Part shown: piece after piece, positions 32,763 through 41,769 of the stretch
Layout of the letters: each line of letters begins with the position of its first letter
Numbering within the stretch: position 1 is the first letter of the stretch
NCBI GenBank assembly: GCA_026120185.1
Contig: JANUWF010003366.1
Location: forward strand, 1,426,001-1,490,000
Direction: 5' to 3'
DNA from: Voacanga thouarsii
Taxonomy: Eukaryota > Streptophyta > Magnoliopsida > Gentianales > Apocynaceae
DNA: 64,000 nt
Made by a program: the position numbers and the translations under genes
The notes under the pieces: model-generated
Database searches by the model: none
What the model saw: the letters and a program-made list of their open reading frames with translations, nothing else
What the model was told of the DNA's origin: nothing

Positions 32763-34493
32763 TGTTAGGTATCTCAGGCTCATATCCTATACGCGCAACG
32801 GAAAATAAAACGAGATACCATCCCAGGACCTATCTATGTGTGGAAAACAAGACATAATGAGGGTAAAGGTAAAAGCTTTTACCTTTGCGTGATCGTCCAA
32901 AAAACAAAAATTTCTTCTTCAAGTTGAGGTACGATCTAACAATCCTCGTGATCAACCTCCAGGTGAGTTGAACGTCTACCCTTTATAATCACAGAGTGTG
33001 ATTATCTCTGATAATAATCCATATAAAGGAATACTCAAGCACCAAAATTTCTGTGCTAGCAGAAAAATATGGCGGCTAGGTTTTTCTTTCAAGAAGAAAA
33101 CGAGATAGAGAGAATAAGAGGCTGATTTTGTGTATCTTTCTCTAGGGTTTTTTTTTTTTTTTGTCCAATTTCAGCTTAGGTTTTTCGTGTGTATATTCTC
33201 CAATATACATGAAATTCCCTTACCAAAAACAGGGGATTCTAATCCCATTAGAATTTCCTAATTGTAATTGGGAATATCAAGTTTTCATAATTACAATTTG
33301 GACCATAAATTATAACCAATTATAATTTGTCCACAACAACTTCTCTTTCTCGCAATTAATCCCACTATATTATCAAATAACATCTTGAGTATATAATCCT
33401 CTATTGTGTGTGACCTATTAGGTTTTCCAGTCAATTGGTAGTGAACATGAATTAATCCAAACGCCTTTGAGATTAATAATCCATAATTAATTAGAATTAA
33501 TCCTATTAATTCTAATCAGGATTGATTTATTAATTCATCAATTAATAAACCCATGTTCGTAGATCATGAGCGGTATCTAGCAACACATCATGACCACCCA
33601 AGAGTCCAGGAAGTCAAGTGGCTTGACATGAACCCTACAATAACAATCTTCAGTGCAATCAACTCCTTTCACATACAATATCTCATTCAGTTTGGAGTAC
33701 GAAATTAGTGACAACTCCCTCTAAAATTAATTCTGGGCCGAATACAATAGTACTTGTACCAAGAATCCACTACTCTAGATGTGTATCAACTGGAATTGTT
33801 TCTAATACACAATTGCCTTGGCCGAGAACTTTCGAGTAGTAATTCCTACAAGTGGCCGTGAGATATTTGCCCCTACTATTAGGAGTGGTGAATCTTTTAT
33901 TGACCCTCTCAACTACTTTCGTTTACCTCAACATGTACCCAATATCCATCCCATAGGCGGCCCTCAATCGATCTCCGGAGATTGAAATCAAAGTACAAGG
34001 CTCAGCAAACAAAGTACCTTGGAGATCTCAAGTCTAAGGATACTTGCACATTTGCTATTTTGAGATTATATCACTGGCACTAAATAGTTATCCCTGTAAT
34101 TATCTCAAAGCTAGGTCATCCAATGAACTTGTTCTATTAACAAGTATCCATGTGTTAATTTTGAGTATCTCAATACTCACGGTTATGAGAATCACCGCCT
34201 GATCAAATCAGGAAGTCTAACACATGCTAGTCTTAACGCATTAATGATGTCTTATCTCATTAATACTATGACTAGGGACTATTTAAGTACTAACACCATC
34301 CAGTATAGTAGGAATCTCATATCATGATCTCTATTATGATTTCCTTAACACAGTGTTGTACTAGGGACTTTATCGAACAGTTATATTACTTAAAGTAAAC
34401 AAAAGAAACTGTAAGATAAATAATGCTTTTTATTAAAATAAAATGTGTCATATACAATGTACAAGTCATTACCTCTAGGGCACAACACTAACA
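32763..34493 (-). mobile_element. Solo copia LTR (1.73 kb) with AGACA target duplication
   Basis: On the plus strand it runs from TGTTAGGTATCTCAGGCTCA to gggcacaacactaaca, flanked by AGACA at 32758-32762 and 34494-34498. In minus sense it starts TGTTAGTGTTGTGCCCTAGA. It is the most complete single copy of this LTR family in the window and can serve as its reference. A conserved TATA-like GATTATATACTC (minus) lies at about 33385-33396. There is no internal region. Its GA tract is short (near 33100). Confidence 0.9.
33385..33396 (-). promoter_or_regulatory. TATA-like site conserved in the copia LTR family
   Basis: The minus strand reads GATTATATACTC about 1.1 kb from the LTR start. The same bases recur at the equivalent place in the copies near 24137, 28755, 29665, 31197 and 49847. 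Promoter role is inferred. Confidence 0.4.
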
Positions 34494-34619
34494 AGACATG
34501 CATTAGGATTACTTTATGTATTAAATTTGGTTCTTCATTTTTAATAAGGGATTATGACATTTTTGTTAGGAGATATGATAATGGGGTCTATAAGTCATTA
34601 AAGCATGTGACGATATAGT

Positions 34620-35225
34620 TGATGTTGGAGATTAATGTTGTTATTACTATTGCTTTAATATTATTGACAACACCATCAATAATTATTATTGCTGTGCAAA
34701 TATTATTATTGCTATTATGAATGCTACTTTTGCTATGATAAATATTATTATTACTTCTACTTGCATGATTACTGCTTTATTTATTTATTGTTACATTATT
34801 ACTACTTTTAATTATTAATAGTAGCATTATTGTTGCTTTTGATACTTGGATTGTTTTATTATTACTACTATTATTAACATTGTTATTTTTAATGATATTA
34901 TTATTGTTGTTGTTGTTGTTGTTATTGTTGTTAGAAATATTATTTTTAATAATATTATTAATATTATTATAATCAATATTATTAGTATAATCAATATTAT
35001 TAGTAATATTATTAATACACATTATTATTTAAAAATATATAATAAATATATTATTAATATTAGTATTGTTATTATTATTACCCTTTTAGAAATATTATTA
35101 CTATCTATAAAATTATTAAAACTCCTTTTAATGCTTTTGACAACATTATTATTTTTGTTATACTTATTTATTACTTGTGTCACTTATTTATGATATCATT
35201 ATAACAAGTTATTTTAATACTAATA
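34620..35225. repeat. Degenerate ATT/GTT trinucleotide low-complexity tract
   Basis: Long runs of att, gtt and aat triplets dominate. Open frames on both strands (34777-35022, 34846-35193) are runs of Asn or Ile/Val from the repeat and are not genes. It occupies the position of the AT-rich block of the gypsy LTR. Confidence 0.85.
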
Positions 35226-35800
35226 ATTATGCCTTTTATTAGTTGATTTCACCTCGAGCAAAGGCTAATTATCTAATTTCATGCTTATAAGGAGTTGGGC
35301 TTAATGCATGTTCTGGTTATGTTAACTTGATTGGCAAATCTATTAATTTAATCAAAATATAGGATTTCATGGATTGAGAAACGAAGTGGGATTTATTTAA
35401 GTAGATTCATGACTTGTGAAATGATTGACTTTTACTTTATATTCCTTCATGATGCCACGATGATAATTAGCTAAGACAATTGCTAATTGGTTCATTATTA
35501 TATTTTCTAAGATAATTGTCTAAATTGCTTAAACCTATATTCTTGAGTTGTATATATTTCTTTATTTTTCTTTTTATTCTTTTCTCACTTTATTTAGGTA
35601 GGTGAAACAATGAATGAAAAGTGATTAGTGTTTACTTGTTTCTTTGAGGATCGATACTCATTAATTCCCTATACTACGCTTGCAATGAGTATACTTGCTC
35701 GTATGTGTATTTTGGGATTAATGTTTTAATTAAAACTTGACTGAGGGATGGATTTAAATTTGATGATTTTTATACACCCAAAATTTACGCACCAAGTTTT

Positions 35801-35818
35801 TGGTGCTGTTGCCAGAGA
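35801..35818 (+). other. Primer binding site of element A (tRNA-Asp type)
   Basis: TGGTGCTGTTGCCAGAGA matches 14 of 18 bases of the tRNA-Asp complement TGGCGCCGTTGCCGGGGA, all differences being C to T or G to A. It lies 6 bases after the LTR end ACGCACCA. Confidence 0.8.
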
Positions 35819-36166
35819 ACAATATCATGAAATCTTGAATTTTGTTGATTTAACCATATTTATATGTTTATATGTCCATATATGTCTATATGTAAATATG
35901 TATATATATTCTTTGTGTAAATCGGTGTTCTATCTTGTTGTTTGTAACACTATGTGACTTAATTGTCTAGCTTACTAAATGTTGTACTATAAATACCACT
36001 AACTTTTGTATTTAGATAGTTGTGAATGCGTGTGCTTTTCTTTTCTTTATTTTTCTATTATTTATTTTTCCCTATTATTTTTTTTCTTTCCTTTTTTAAT
36101 TATTTTTGTTTGTTTTTATTTTCGATTTGATTTTTATTTTTCTTTAGGCGCCAGCTTGACTTTATC

Positions 36167-36565
36167 ATGGACAACTACTTTTAGGCGCAAGATCAAAAGA
36201 GTTATAATGACGAGAATTTGGTAAATTTACAAACTCGGATTGATGCTTTTTGTGAGACATCACTTGAAGCCTCAATGCATTCTTTTGTCACCAATACAAA
36301 TTCCTCCATTAAGTGGCATGAAGAAGCATCCCAACGTATGAGCCATCAAAGAACACAACTAGCCAAGTTGGTTGAGAATGCCATAAAGGCCCATACGCTT
36401 GAACAAGAAAATCTCCAAGAAAAAGAGAGAGGATATGACGAACAATTATCCAATGTGGAAATGGAGGTATTCAATTCTCCTCTATGTGCTAAAAATTCTA
36501 ATCTCTCTTTACTATATGATTTTTTAGGTTTTTTCTCAATTCTTGGAAAAGAATGGTTCAAATGA
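36167..36565 (+). pseudogene. Gag-like ORF 1 of element A, early stop
   Basis: The frame starts MDNYF at 36167, then has TAG at 36182-36184 where element B has TGG (Trp). Beyond it the frame is open from 36185 to 36565 and codes for residues including NLQTRIDAFCETSLEASMHS, SIKWHEEASQRMSHQRTQ and LSNVEMEVFNSPLC. Element B carries the same protein (132 codons) and element C a shorter piece. Composition suggests a helical protein; there is no zinc knuckle, signal peptide or membrane segment. It is placed just after the primer site where gag normally lies. The single nonsense change fits post-insertion decay. Confidence 0.5.
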
Positions 36566-36596
36566 TGATGTGTAGAATTTATCATGCCTCAAGGAG

Positions 36597-37016
36597 ATGG
36601 ATCTTTCAACGCGACATCATAAGAAGTCTTTGGAGAATGGTGATCATTTCTACCCTTCACCCCATTCAAAAAGAGGTAACTTAGTTTTTGTAGATATATC
36701 GAAAAATACTGATTACTTGATCCCATCTTTAAGAACCCAATTGCTAAGTTTTAAGGAGAATTTTAATTGTAACAAATCTTTTGAAGGGATAAGCTGTGAT
36801 TCTAATATTTATACACTTTTTAGACACAATTTACATCTTTGTGTAGGGAACTTTATTTGTATGTCTAAAAAGGTGCTACGGATTGGGTGTCATGCATTTA
36901 CATTCATTGCAACTAATATTTTCCATGAACCCTTCATTTTTCAAAATCCTCTCTGGTTTCTACTTACATCATGCTTACCTTTTTCATTGAGAATTAATTT
37001 CTTTTACAAAGGTTAG
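36597..37016 (+). CDS. ORF 2 of element A (139 codons), function unknown
   Basis: This frame codes for a 139-residue protein with conserved strings HSKRGNLVFV, IPSLRTQLL, YTLFRHNL, CMSKKVL and HAFTFI, ending in a hydrophobic stretch around FLLTSCLPFSL. The sister ORF in element B (40974-41474) is 166 codons and extends further into hydrophobic sequence. I recognise no domain; an accessory or envelope-like role is only a guess. Comparing A and B codon by codon by eye gives roughly three replacement changes for each silent one, which is what neutral drift predicts. So coding function is doubtful, at least since insertion. Confidence 0.3.
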   Translation: MDLSTRHHKKSLENGDHFYPSPHSKRGNLVFVDISKNTDYLIPSLRTQLLSFKENFNCNKSFEGISCDSNIYTLFRHNLHLCVGNFICMSKKVLRIGCHAFTFIATNIFHEPFIFQNPLWFLLTSCLPFSLRINFFYKG

Positions 37017-38564
37017 ATGAGGAAGCATGTTGTGTGGAAATAGTGTTTTGTGTTTTTTGGGGTTGTTTTGAATTTAGGTTTCTTTAGGTCTTTTGGTCAT
37101 TCTTTTACTTTATCTAAGTTTCATTTTTAGTTATTAGGTGTTATTTCCTCCAAATAAGGAAAATATTTTCCATTTTAAGTGTGGGAGAGTAAGTTGTGTC
37201 TTTATATGTTTTCTTAGGATTTGTAGTTTATTTTCTTTTATTTAGGTGAGTATTTATTTTATTATTTTTCTTGTGCTTTTATTTGTGTTTTCTTTTGTAG
37301 GTCAGAATAAAGTCCTCTTAGATAAGCTCTTCTCTCTATTCAATGTTTAATATTTATTGGATTAATATTTCACTTGGGGAGTATTAATTAACTCTATCCC
37401 TTCGTTATCATTTTTTAGTCCATTTGGAGATGCTTTCTTTTGTCAATTTTTTGCCAATAAGGACATTGTCCAGTTTAAGTGTGGGGGAGTAGTTTAGTAA
37501 TATTCTTTGTCCGGGTTTTTAATCAATTGTCTTGGTGTTTTCTTGGTAAACTTTTGAAACTTTTCAAAATTTTGAAAATTTGGAGATTTGGAGCTGAATT
37601 GATCTTATTTGTCTATAACGGAGTTGTGATTTTCTTTTTAACTTTGGATATAAATTTGTCATTCGTTATGTTTGATTTTTATTAAAAAGTAAACTTATGT
37701 ATTAAGTTAGATTTTTGCTAAGTCATGAGAATTTAAGTTAACCTTTGTTATATTTGGTGTTTAAGGTTTGTTTTATTCTTTGAGTTTGAATATAGATGAT
37801 ATGATGAAGTATGAGAAGAGTTGTTGACTAATTCTAGTATTATAGATTTAAAATTTGCTTGAATTTGAGTTGTGATGAAGGAATGTAAGGGAAAAAAAAT
37901 TTGAGTAAGAAAGAAAGAATGTGAGTTGAAAAAAAAAAATTGCTTTCATTTATTGAGAAAAAAATATGTAGACTTTTTAACGAAAAGGGGGCCAATACGG
38001 TGAGTGGAGGAGAAGAAACAAAGAAGCATCACACTCTCTTGAGGCTATCCTGAAGGCAAGAAGGTGAGGAAAGAAAAAAAGCAAGAAAGAGAAAATAGAG
38101 AAAAAAAAAATGATGACTAAAAGGGGGCTAATACAGTGTGTGAAGAGAAATCCATGCACTTAAGTCTATCAATTCCCTAAGTCGTTGAAAAGAATTTTGA
38201 CAGGAAAAAAGGGACTGGAGTGTTTTCCTTATCTCATTACTTGAGTTGAGTAAATTTGAGTTGATAATGCTTAAATTGGTTAAATGCTTGTCTTGTGTGA
38301 TTTATGTTATCGATGTTTTTGCTTGAGGAGTAGGATGATTTTCTTATACTAGATATAAGCTTGTTTAACTTAACTTTGATAGCCTTGGGATTTTTTTATT
38401 TAATACATGAGTTTACAAGGTTTTAAAAGAGTTGAATGAATGACAAGTTTATATTAAAGGTTGGAAGAAGGCTCTGCCTTCATTATGGATGAACTTTCTA
38501 AGGAAAAATTTACCTAATTGTTTTATCTTGTTCTAAATGCTTAGTATCTAGTTCTTGTTTTACT

Positions 38565-38596
38565 TGAGGACAAGCAAATGTTCAAGTTTGGGGGTA
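38565..38596 (+). other. Polypurine tract of element A
   Basis: gaggacaagcaaatg then ttcaagtttgggggta sits directly against the LTR start TGTGATAGAGGC at 38597. Similar purine tracts occur earlier in the element at about 37176-37188 and 37473-37486. Confidence 0.8.
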
Positions 38597-38770
38597 TGTG
38601 ATAGAGGCTAAAATCACCATTATTTTTTTAGTTATTTGAGGTTATTTTAAGATATATTTGTTGTAATAACTAGGCATATTCCTTCCGATTTGACATTTTA
38701 CTTGTGAAAAGTGTTTATGGCAAATTTGTGCAGTTTTGAGTAAAAATCGAGCAAAAAGTGAACAATTCTA

Positions 38771-39015
38771 GAATGCACCTAGTCTAGTGCCAGGCCCGGC
38801 CAATGGGCTAGGCGCCGGGTCCATTCTGGTCTAGTAGAGGAACTCGAGTAGCTTTTAAGTCAAAAATCATAATAGACTTAGCGCCAGGTCTGGCAAGTGT
38901 ACCTGGCGTCGGGTTCATTCTGTCCGACCAGTAAAAATAGAGCAAAACTCCAGAAGAAGAACAAAGTGCACCTGGTGCCAGGTGAGTCGAAGGTACCCGG
39001 CACCAGGTACGCTCT
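38771..39015. repeat. GC-rich inverted motif array in the A/B LTR
   Basis: Variants of ACCTGGCGCCAGGT appear in both orientations at about 38785-38797, 38806-38820, 38878-38890, 38900-38915, 38969-38983 and 38995-39009, just upstream of the TATA box. The spacing and order match the arrays in the element C LTRs. Confidence 0.65.
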
Positions 39016-39122
39016 AGAAGGCGAATATTATGTGCACGAATTTGGGAATTGTCCAATAATTTTGGTATTTCTGAATCCTACTCGGCCAAGACATCTTAAG
39101 CTACAAATTTAGCATCCAAGAG

Positions 39123-39132
39123 ACCTATATAA
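39123..39132 (+). promoter_or_regulatory. TATA box of the A/B LTR
   Basis: CTATATAAGC lies about 525 bp into the LTR, after the motif array. The equivalent sites in element C LTRs are CCTATAAAAGC. Promoter role is inferred from position. Confidence 0.55.
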
Positions 39133-40134
39133 GCACAAGAAAACACGAGGATTTAGAGAGATACATAGAGAGAGGTGGATTCAAGAGTAAAAATTCCCAA
39201 TCACTCATTAAAGGAGAGATTCACCTAATCAAGAAGAATATTCACGAGAGTTTTCAAGGGTGAAGAAAGTGGCTTGTCTATGAGTGCTTTCTTTTATCTT
39301 TGTCTTCTTGTTCTTTAACAATGATATATTCAATATTTTTATTATAATTCAACATTATTTTAGGATTCATGATTTTGGGTTAATTTAGTGATATGATCAA
39401 TTCTTTGTCATCTTTGGTATTTGATTACTTGTTATTATTGGTTATTGATGCGAGTTCTTCTAATTGACTTGGGACGACGATGTTAGGAGTTTTATTGCAT
39501 TGATTTCGTATTTGTCTAATCTCGATGGACTTGAGTGATAAAGTTAAGATTATAGGACTAAGTGATCAAAGATTGGTCAATTTCACCTCGAGCAAAAGGT
39601 TATTAGCTAATTTCATGCTTTTAAGGAATCGGGTTTAATGCATGTTTTGGCTATGTTAGGTTGATTGGAAAATTTGTTAATTTAATCAAAATATAGGATT
39701 TCATGGATTGAGAAATGAACTGGGATTTATTTAAGTAGATTCATGACTTGTGAAACGATTGAATTTTACTTTGTATTCCTTCATGATGCCAAGATGATAA
39801 TTAGTTAAGAGAATTGCTAGTTGGTTTATTATTATTTTTCTAAGGATAATTGTCTAAATTGCATAAACCTACATCCTTAAGTTGTATATATTTCTTTATT
39901 TTTCTTTTTATTCTTTTCTCACTTTATTTAGGTCGGTTAAACAATGAATGAAAAGGAATTAGCGTGTACTTGTTCCTTTGAGGATTAATACTCATTAATT
40001 CCCTATACAATGCTTGCAATAAGTATGCTTGCTTGTATGTGTATTTTAGAATTAATGTTTTAATTAAAACTTGACTAATGAATGGATTTAAATTTGATGA
40101 TTTTTATACACCTAAATTTTACACATCAAGTTTT

Positions 40135-40152
40135 TGGTGCTGCTGCCAGGGA
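40135..40152 (+). other. Primer binding site of element B (tRNA-Asp type)
   Basis: TGGTGCTGCTGCCAGGGA has 14 of 18 matches to the tRNA-Asp complement; all differences are transitions. It lies 6 bases after the LTR end. Confidence 0.8.
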
Positions 40153-40503
40153 ACAATATCATGAAAGCTTTAATTTTGTTGATTTAACCTTGTTTATATG
40201 TTTATATGTCTATATGTCTATATGTAAATATGTATATATGTTCTTTGTGTAAATTGGTGTTCTATCTTGTTGTTTGTAACATTGTGTGACTTAATTGACT
40301 AGCTTACTTCATGTTGTACTGTAAATACCACTAACTTTTGTATTTAGATAATTGTGAATGCGTGTGCTTTTCTTTTCTTTTCTTTATTTTTCTATTATTT
40401 GTTTTTCCCTTATATTTTTTTTCTTTGTCTTTTTTATTATTTTTGTTTGTTTTTATTTTCGATTTGATTTTTGTGTTTCTTTAAGCGTGAGGTTAACTTC
40501 ATC

Positions 40504-40902
40504 ATGGACAACTACTTTTGGGCACAAGATCAAAGGAGCTATAATGACAAGAATTTGGCAAATTTGCAAGCTCGGATTGACGTTTTTTGTGAGACGCCAC
40601 TTGAAGCCTCAATGCATTCTTTTGTCGCTAATACAAATTCCTCCATTAAATGGCATGAAGAATCATCCCAACATATAAGCCATCAAAGAATACAACTAGC
40701 CAAGTTGGTTGAGGATGCCATAAAGGCCCATACTCTTGAAAAAGAGAATCCCCAAGGAAAAAAGAAAGGATATGAGGAACAATTATCCAATGTGAAAATG
40801 GAGGTATTCAATTCTCCTCTATGTGCTAATAATTCTAATCTCTCTTTGCCACATGATTTTTTAAATTTTTTCTCAATTTTTGGAGAACAAGGGTCCAAAT
40901 GA
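40504..40902 (+). CDS. Gag-like ORF 1 of element B (132 codons)
   Basis: I chose the ATG at 40504 because MDNYFWAQDQRSYND is also where the frame in element A begins. An in-frame upstream ATG (40471) precedes the conserved part. Residues 10-95 are conserved with A and partly with C (NLQARIDVFCETPLEASMHS, HQRIQLAKLVEDAIKAHT, NNSNLSLPHDFL). The protein is polar and probably mostly helical, without zinc knuckle or protease motif. At the C-terminus the frame ends GEQGSK, while the next frame continues with NDDVLNLSCLKKLDLSTLYR, so a one-base frameshift has probably shortened a protein of about 165 residues. Position after the primer site suggests a reduced gag; this is inference. Confidence 0.45.
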   Translation: MDNYFWAQDQRSYNDKNLANLQARIDVFCETPLEASMHSFVANTNSSIKWHEESSQHISHQRIQLAKLVEDAIKAHTLEKENPQGKKKGYEEQLSNVKMEVFNSPLCANNSNLSLPHDFLNFFSIFGEQGSK

Positions 40903-40973
40903 TGATGTTTTAAATTTATCATGCCTCAAGAAGTTGGATCTTTCAACGCTATATCGTAAGAAATCCTTGGAGG

Positions 40974-41474
40974 ATGGTGGTTATTTCTACCCTTCACCCC
41001 CATTCAAAGAGAGGTAACTTAGTTTTTGTAAATATGTCAAAAAGTACTGATTTCTTAATCCCATCTTTAAGAACCCAATTGCTATGTTTTAAGGGAAATT
41101 TTAATTGTGACAAATCTTTTGAAAGGATAAGTGGTGATTCTAATAGTTATACACTTTTTAGACATAATTTATATCTTTGTGTTGAGAACTTGATTTGTAT
41201 GTCTAAAAAGGTTCTACAGACAGGGGGTCATGCATTTACATTCATTGTAACTAATATTTTTCATGAACCCTCCATTTTTCAAAATCCTCTCTTGTTTCTA
41301 CTTACATCATGCCTACTTTTTTCATTCAGCATTAATTTCTTTTACAAATGTTTAATGAGAAAGCATGATGTGTGGAAAGAGTGTTTTTTTTATGTGTTTT
41401 TTGGGGTTGTTTTGAATTTAGGTTTCTTTTGGTCTTTTGGTCATTCTTTTGTTTTATCTAAGTTCTATTTTTAG
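40974..41474 (+). CDS. ORF 2 of element B (166 codons), hydrophobic C-terminus, function unknown
   Basis: This frame is homologous to 36597-37016 in element A for about 130 residues (HSKRGNLVFV, IPSLRTQLLCFKGNFNCD, YTLFRHNLYLC, CMSKKVLQTGGHAFTFI). It then continues through LMRKHDVWKE into strongly hydrophobic sequence (FFYVFFGVVLNLGFFW) that could form a membrane segment. In element A a stop cuts it after FFYKG. No known family was recognised. Poly-T-rich DNA can mimic hydrophobic protein, and the A/B substitution pattern looks neutral, so a functional product is uncertain. Confidence 0.3.
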   Translation: MVVISTLHPHSKRGNLVFVNMSKSTDFLIPSLRTQLLCFKGNFNCDKSFERISGDSNSYTLFRHNLYLCVENLICMSKKVLQTGGHAFTFIVTNIFHEPSIFQNPLLFLLTSCLLFSFSINFFYKCLMRKHDVWKECFFYVFFGVVLNLGFFWSFGHSFVLSKFYF

Positions 41475-41741
41475 TTGTTAGGTGGTATTTCCTCCAAATA
41501 AGGAAAATATTTTCTATCTTAAGTGTGGGGGAGTAAATCGTGTTTTTATTTATTTTCTTAGGATTTGTAGTTTGTTTTCTCTTATTTAGGTGTGTGTTTA
41601 TTTTATTACTTTTCTTGTACTTCTATTTGTGTTTTCTTTTGTAGGTCGGAATAAAGTCCTCTTGGACAAGCTCTTCTCTCTATTCCATGTTTAATATTTA
41701 TTGGAGTATTATTCCCCTTGGGGAGTATTGCTTAACACTAT

Positions 41742-41754
41742 CATTACTAGAAAA
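41742..41754. repeat. CACTA terminal inverted repeat
   Basis: CATTACTAGAAAA, a one-base variant (C to T at the third base) of the consensus plant CACTA terminus. The flanking bases tat (41739-41741) would be one copy of the 3-bp target duplication; the other copy is outside the window. Confidence 0.7.
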
Positions 41755-41769
41755 TGGCTGATTACGAAC

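Larger units (their letters stand above)
27392..35237 (+). mobile_element. Diverged gypsy LTR remnant hosting copia insertions
   Basis: Once the copia blocks (27840-32316, 32763-34493) are removed, the remaining pieces 27392-27839, 32317-32762 and 34494-35237 line up in order with about 18650-20330 of solo LTR 2. Landmarks are caccaagaa near 27740 (18950), the CT-rich block with a gaccgaaatg-like motif at 32460-32520 (19215-19275) and the AT-rich tail. It is more diverged than the three sister LTRs and lacks both ends. No gene was seen in it. Confidence 0.55.
35238..40128 (+). mobile_element. Athila-like non-autonomous element A
   Basis: In order: truncated 5' LTR (35238-35794), primer site (35801-35818), gag-like ORF 1 (broken, about 36167-36565), ORF 2 (36597-37016), non-coding region with repeated polypurine-like tracts (37164-37196, 37460-37490), conserved ggggccaatacggtgagtg-type motifs (37987 and 38123), polypurine tract (38565-38596) and complete 3' LTR (38597-40128). 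There is no protease, RT or integrase, so replication proteins would have to come from elsewhere. The 3' LTR is also the 5' LTR of element B. Confidence 0.8.
38597..40128 (+). mobile_element. Complete LTR shared by elements A and B (1532 bp)
   Basis: It starts TGTGATAGAGGC after a polypurine tract and ends TACACATCA before a primer site, so it serves as 3' LTR of A and 5' LTR of B. It holds the GC-rich inverted motif array (38771-39015) and a TATA box CTATATAAGC (39123-39132). The last ~550 bp match the partial A LTR at 35238-35794 closely. ORFs at 38808-39112 are readings through the motif array, not genes. Confidence 0.85.
38597..41741 (+). mobile_element. Athila-like non-autonomous element B, 3' part displaced by CACTA
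   Basis: It shares its 5' LTR with element A, then has a primer site (40135-40152), gag-like ORF 1 (40504-40902), ORF 2 (40974-41474) and a polypurine-like tract (41518-41532). At 41741 the sequence is cut by the CACTA terminal repeat. The matching point in element A is about 37377, so the remaining ~1.2 kb of internal sequence and the 3' LTR must lie beyond the window or be lost. Confidence 0.8.

Noticed and set aside
34777..35193. Asn-rich and Ile/Val-rich frames on opposite strands
   Set aside because: Products of the ATT/GTT low-complexity tract.
35801..40152. Endogenous pararetrovirus (caulimovirid) origin for the elements with a tRNA-type primer site
   Set aside because: The primer site matches tRNA-Asp rather than the initiator tRNA-Met typical of caulimovirids, and true LTRs with polypurine tracts are present.
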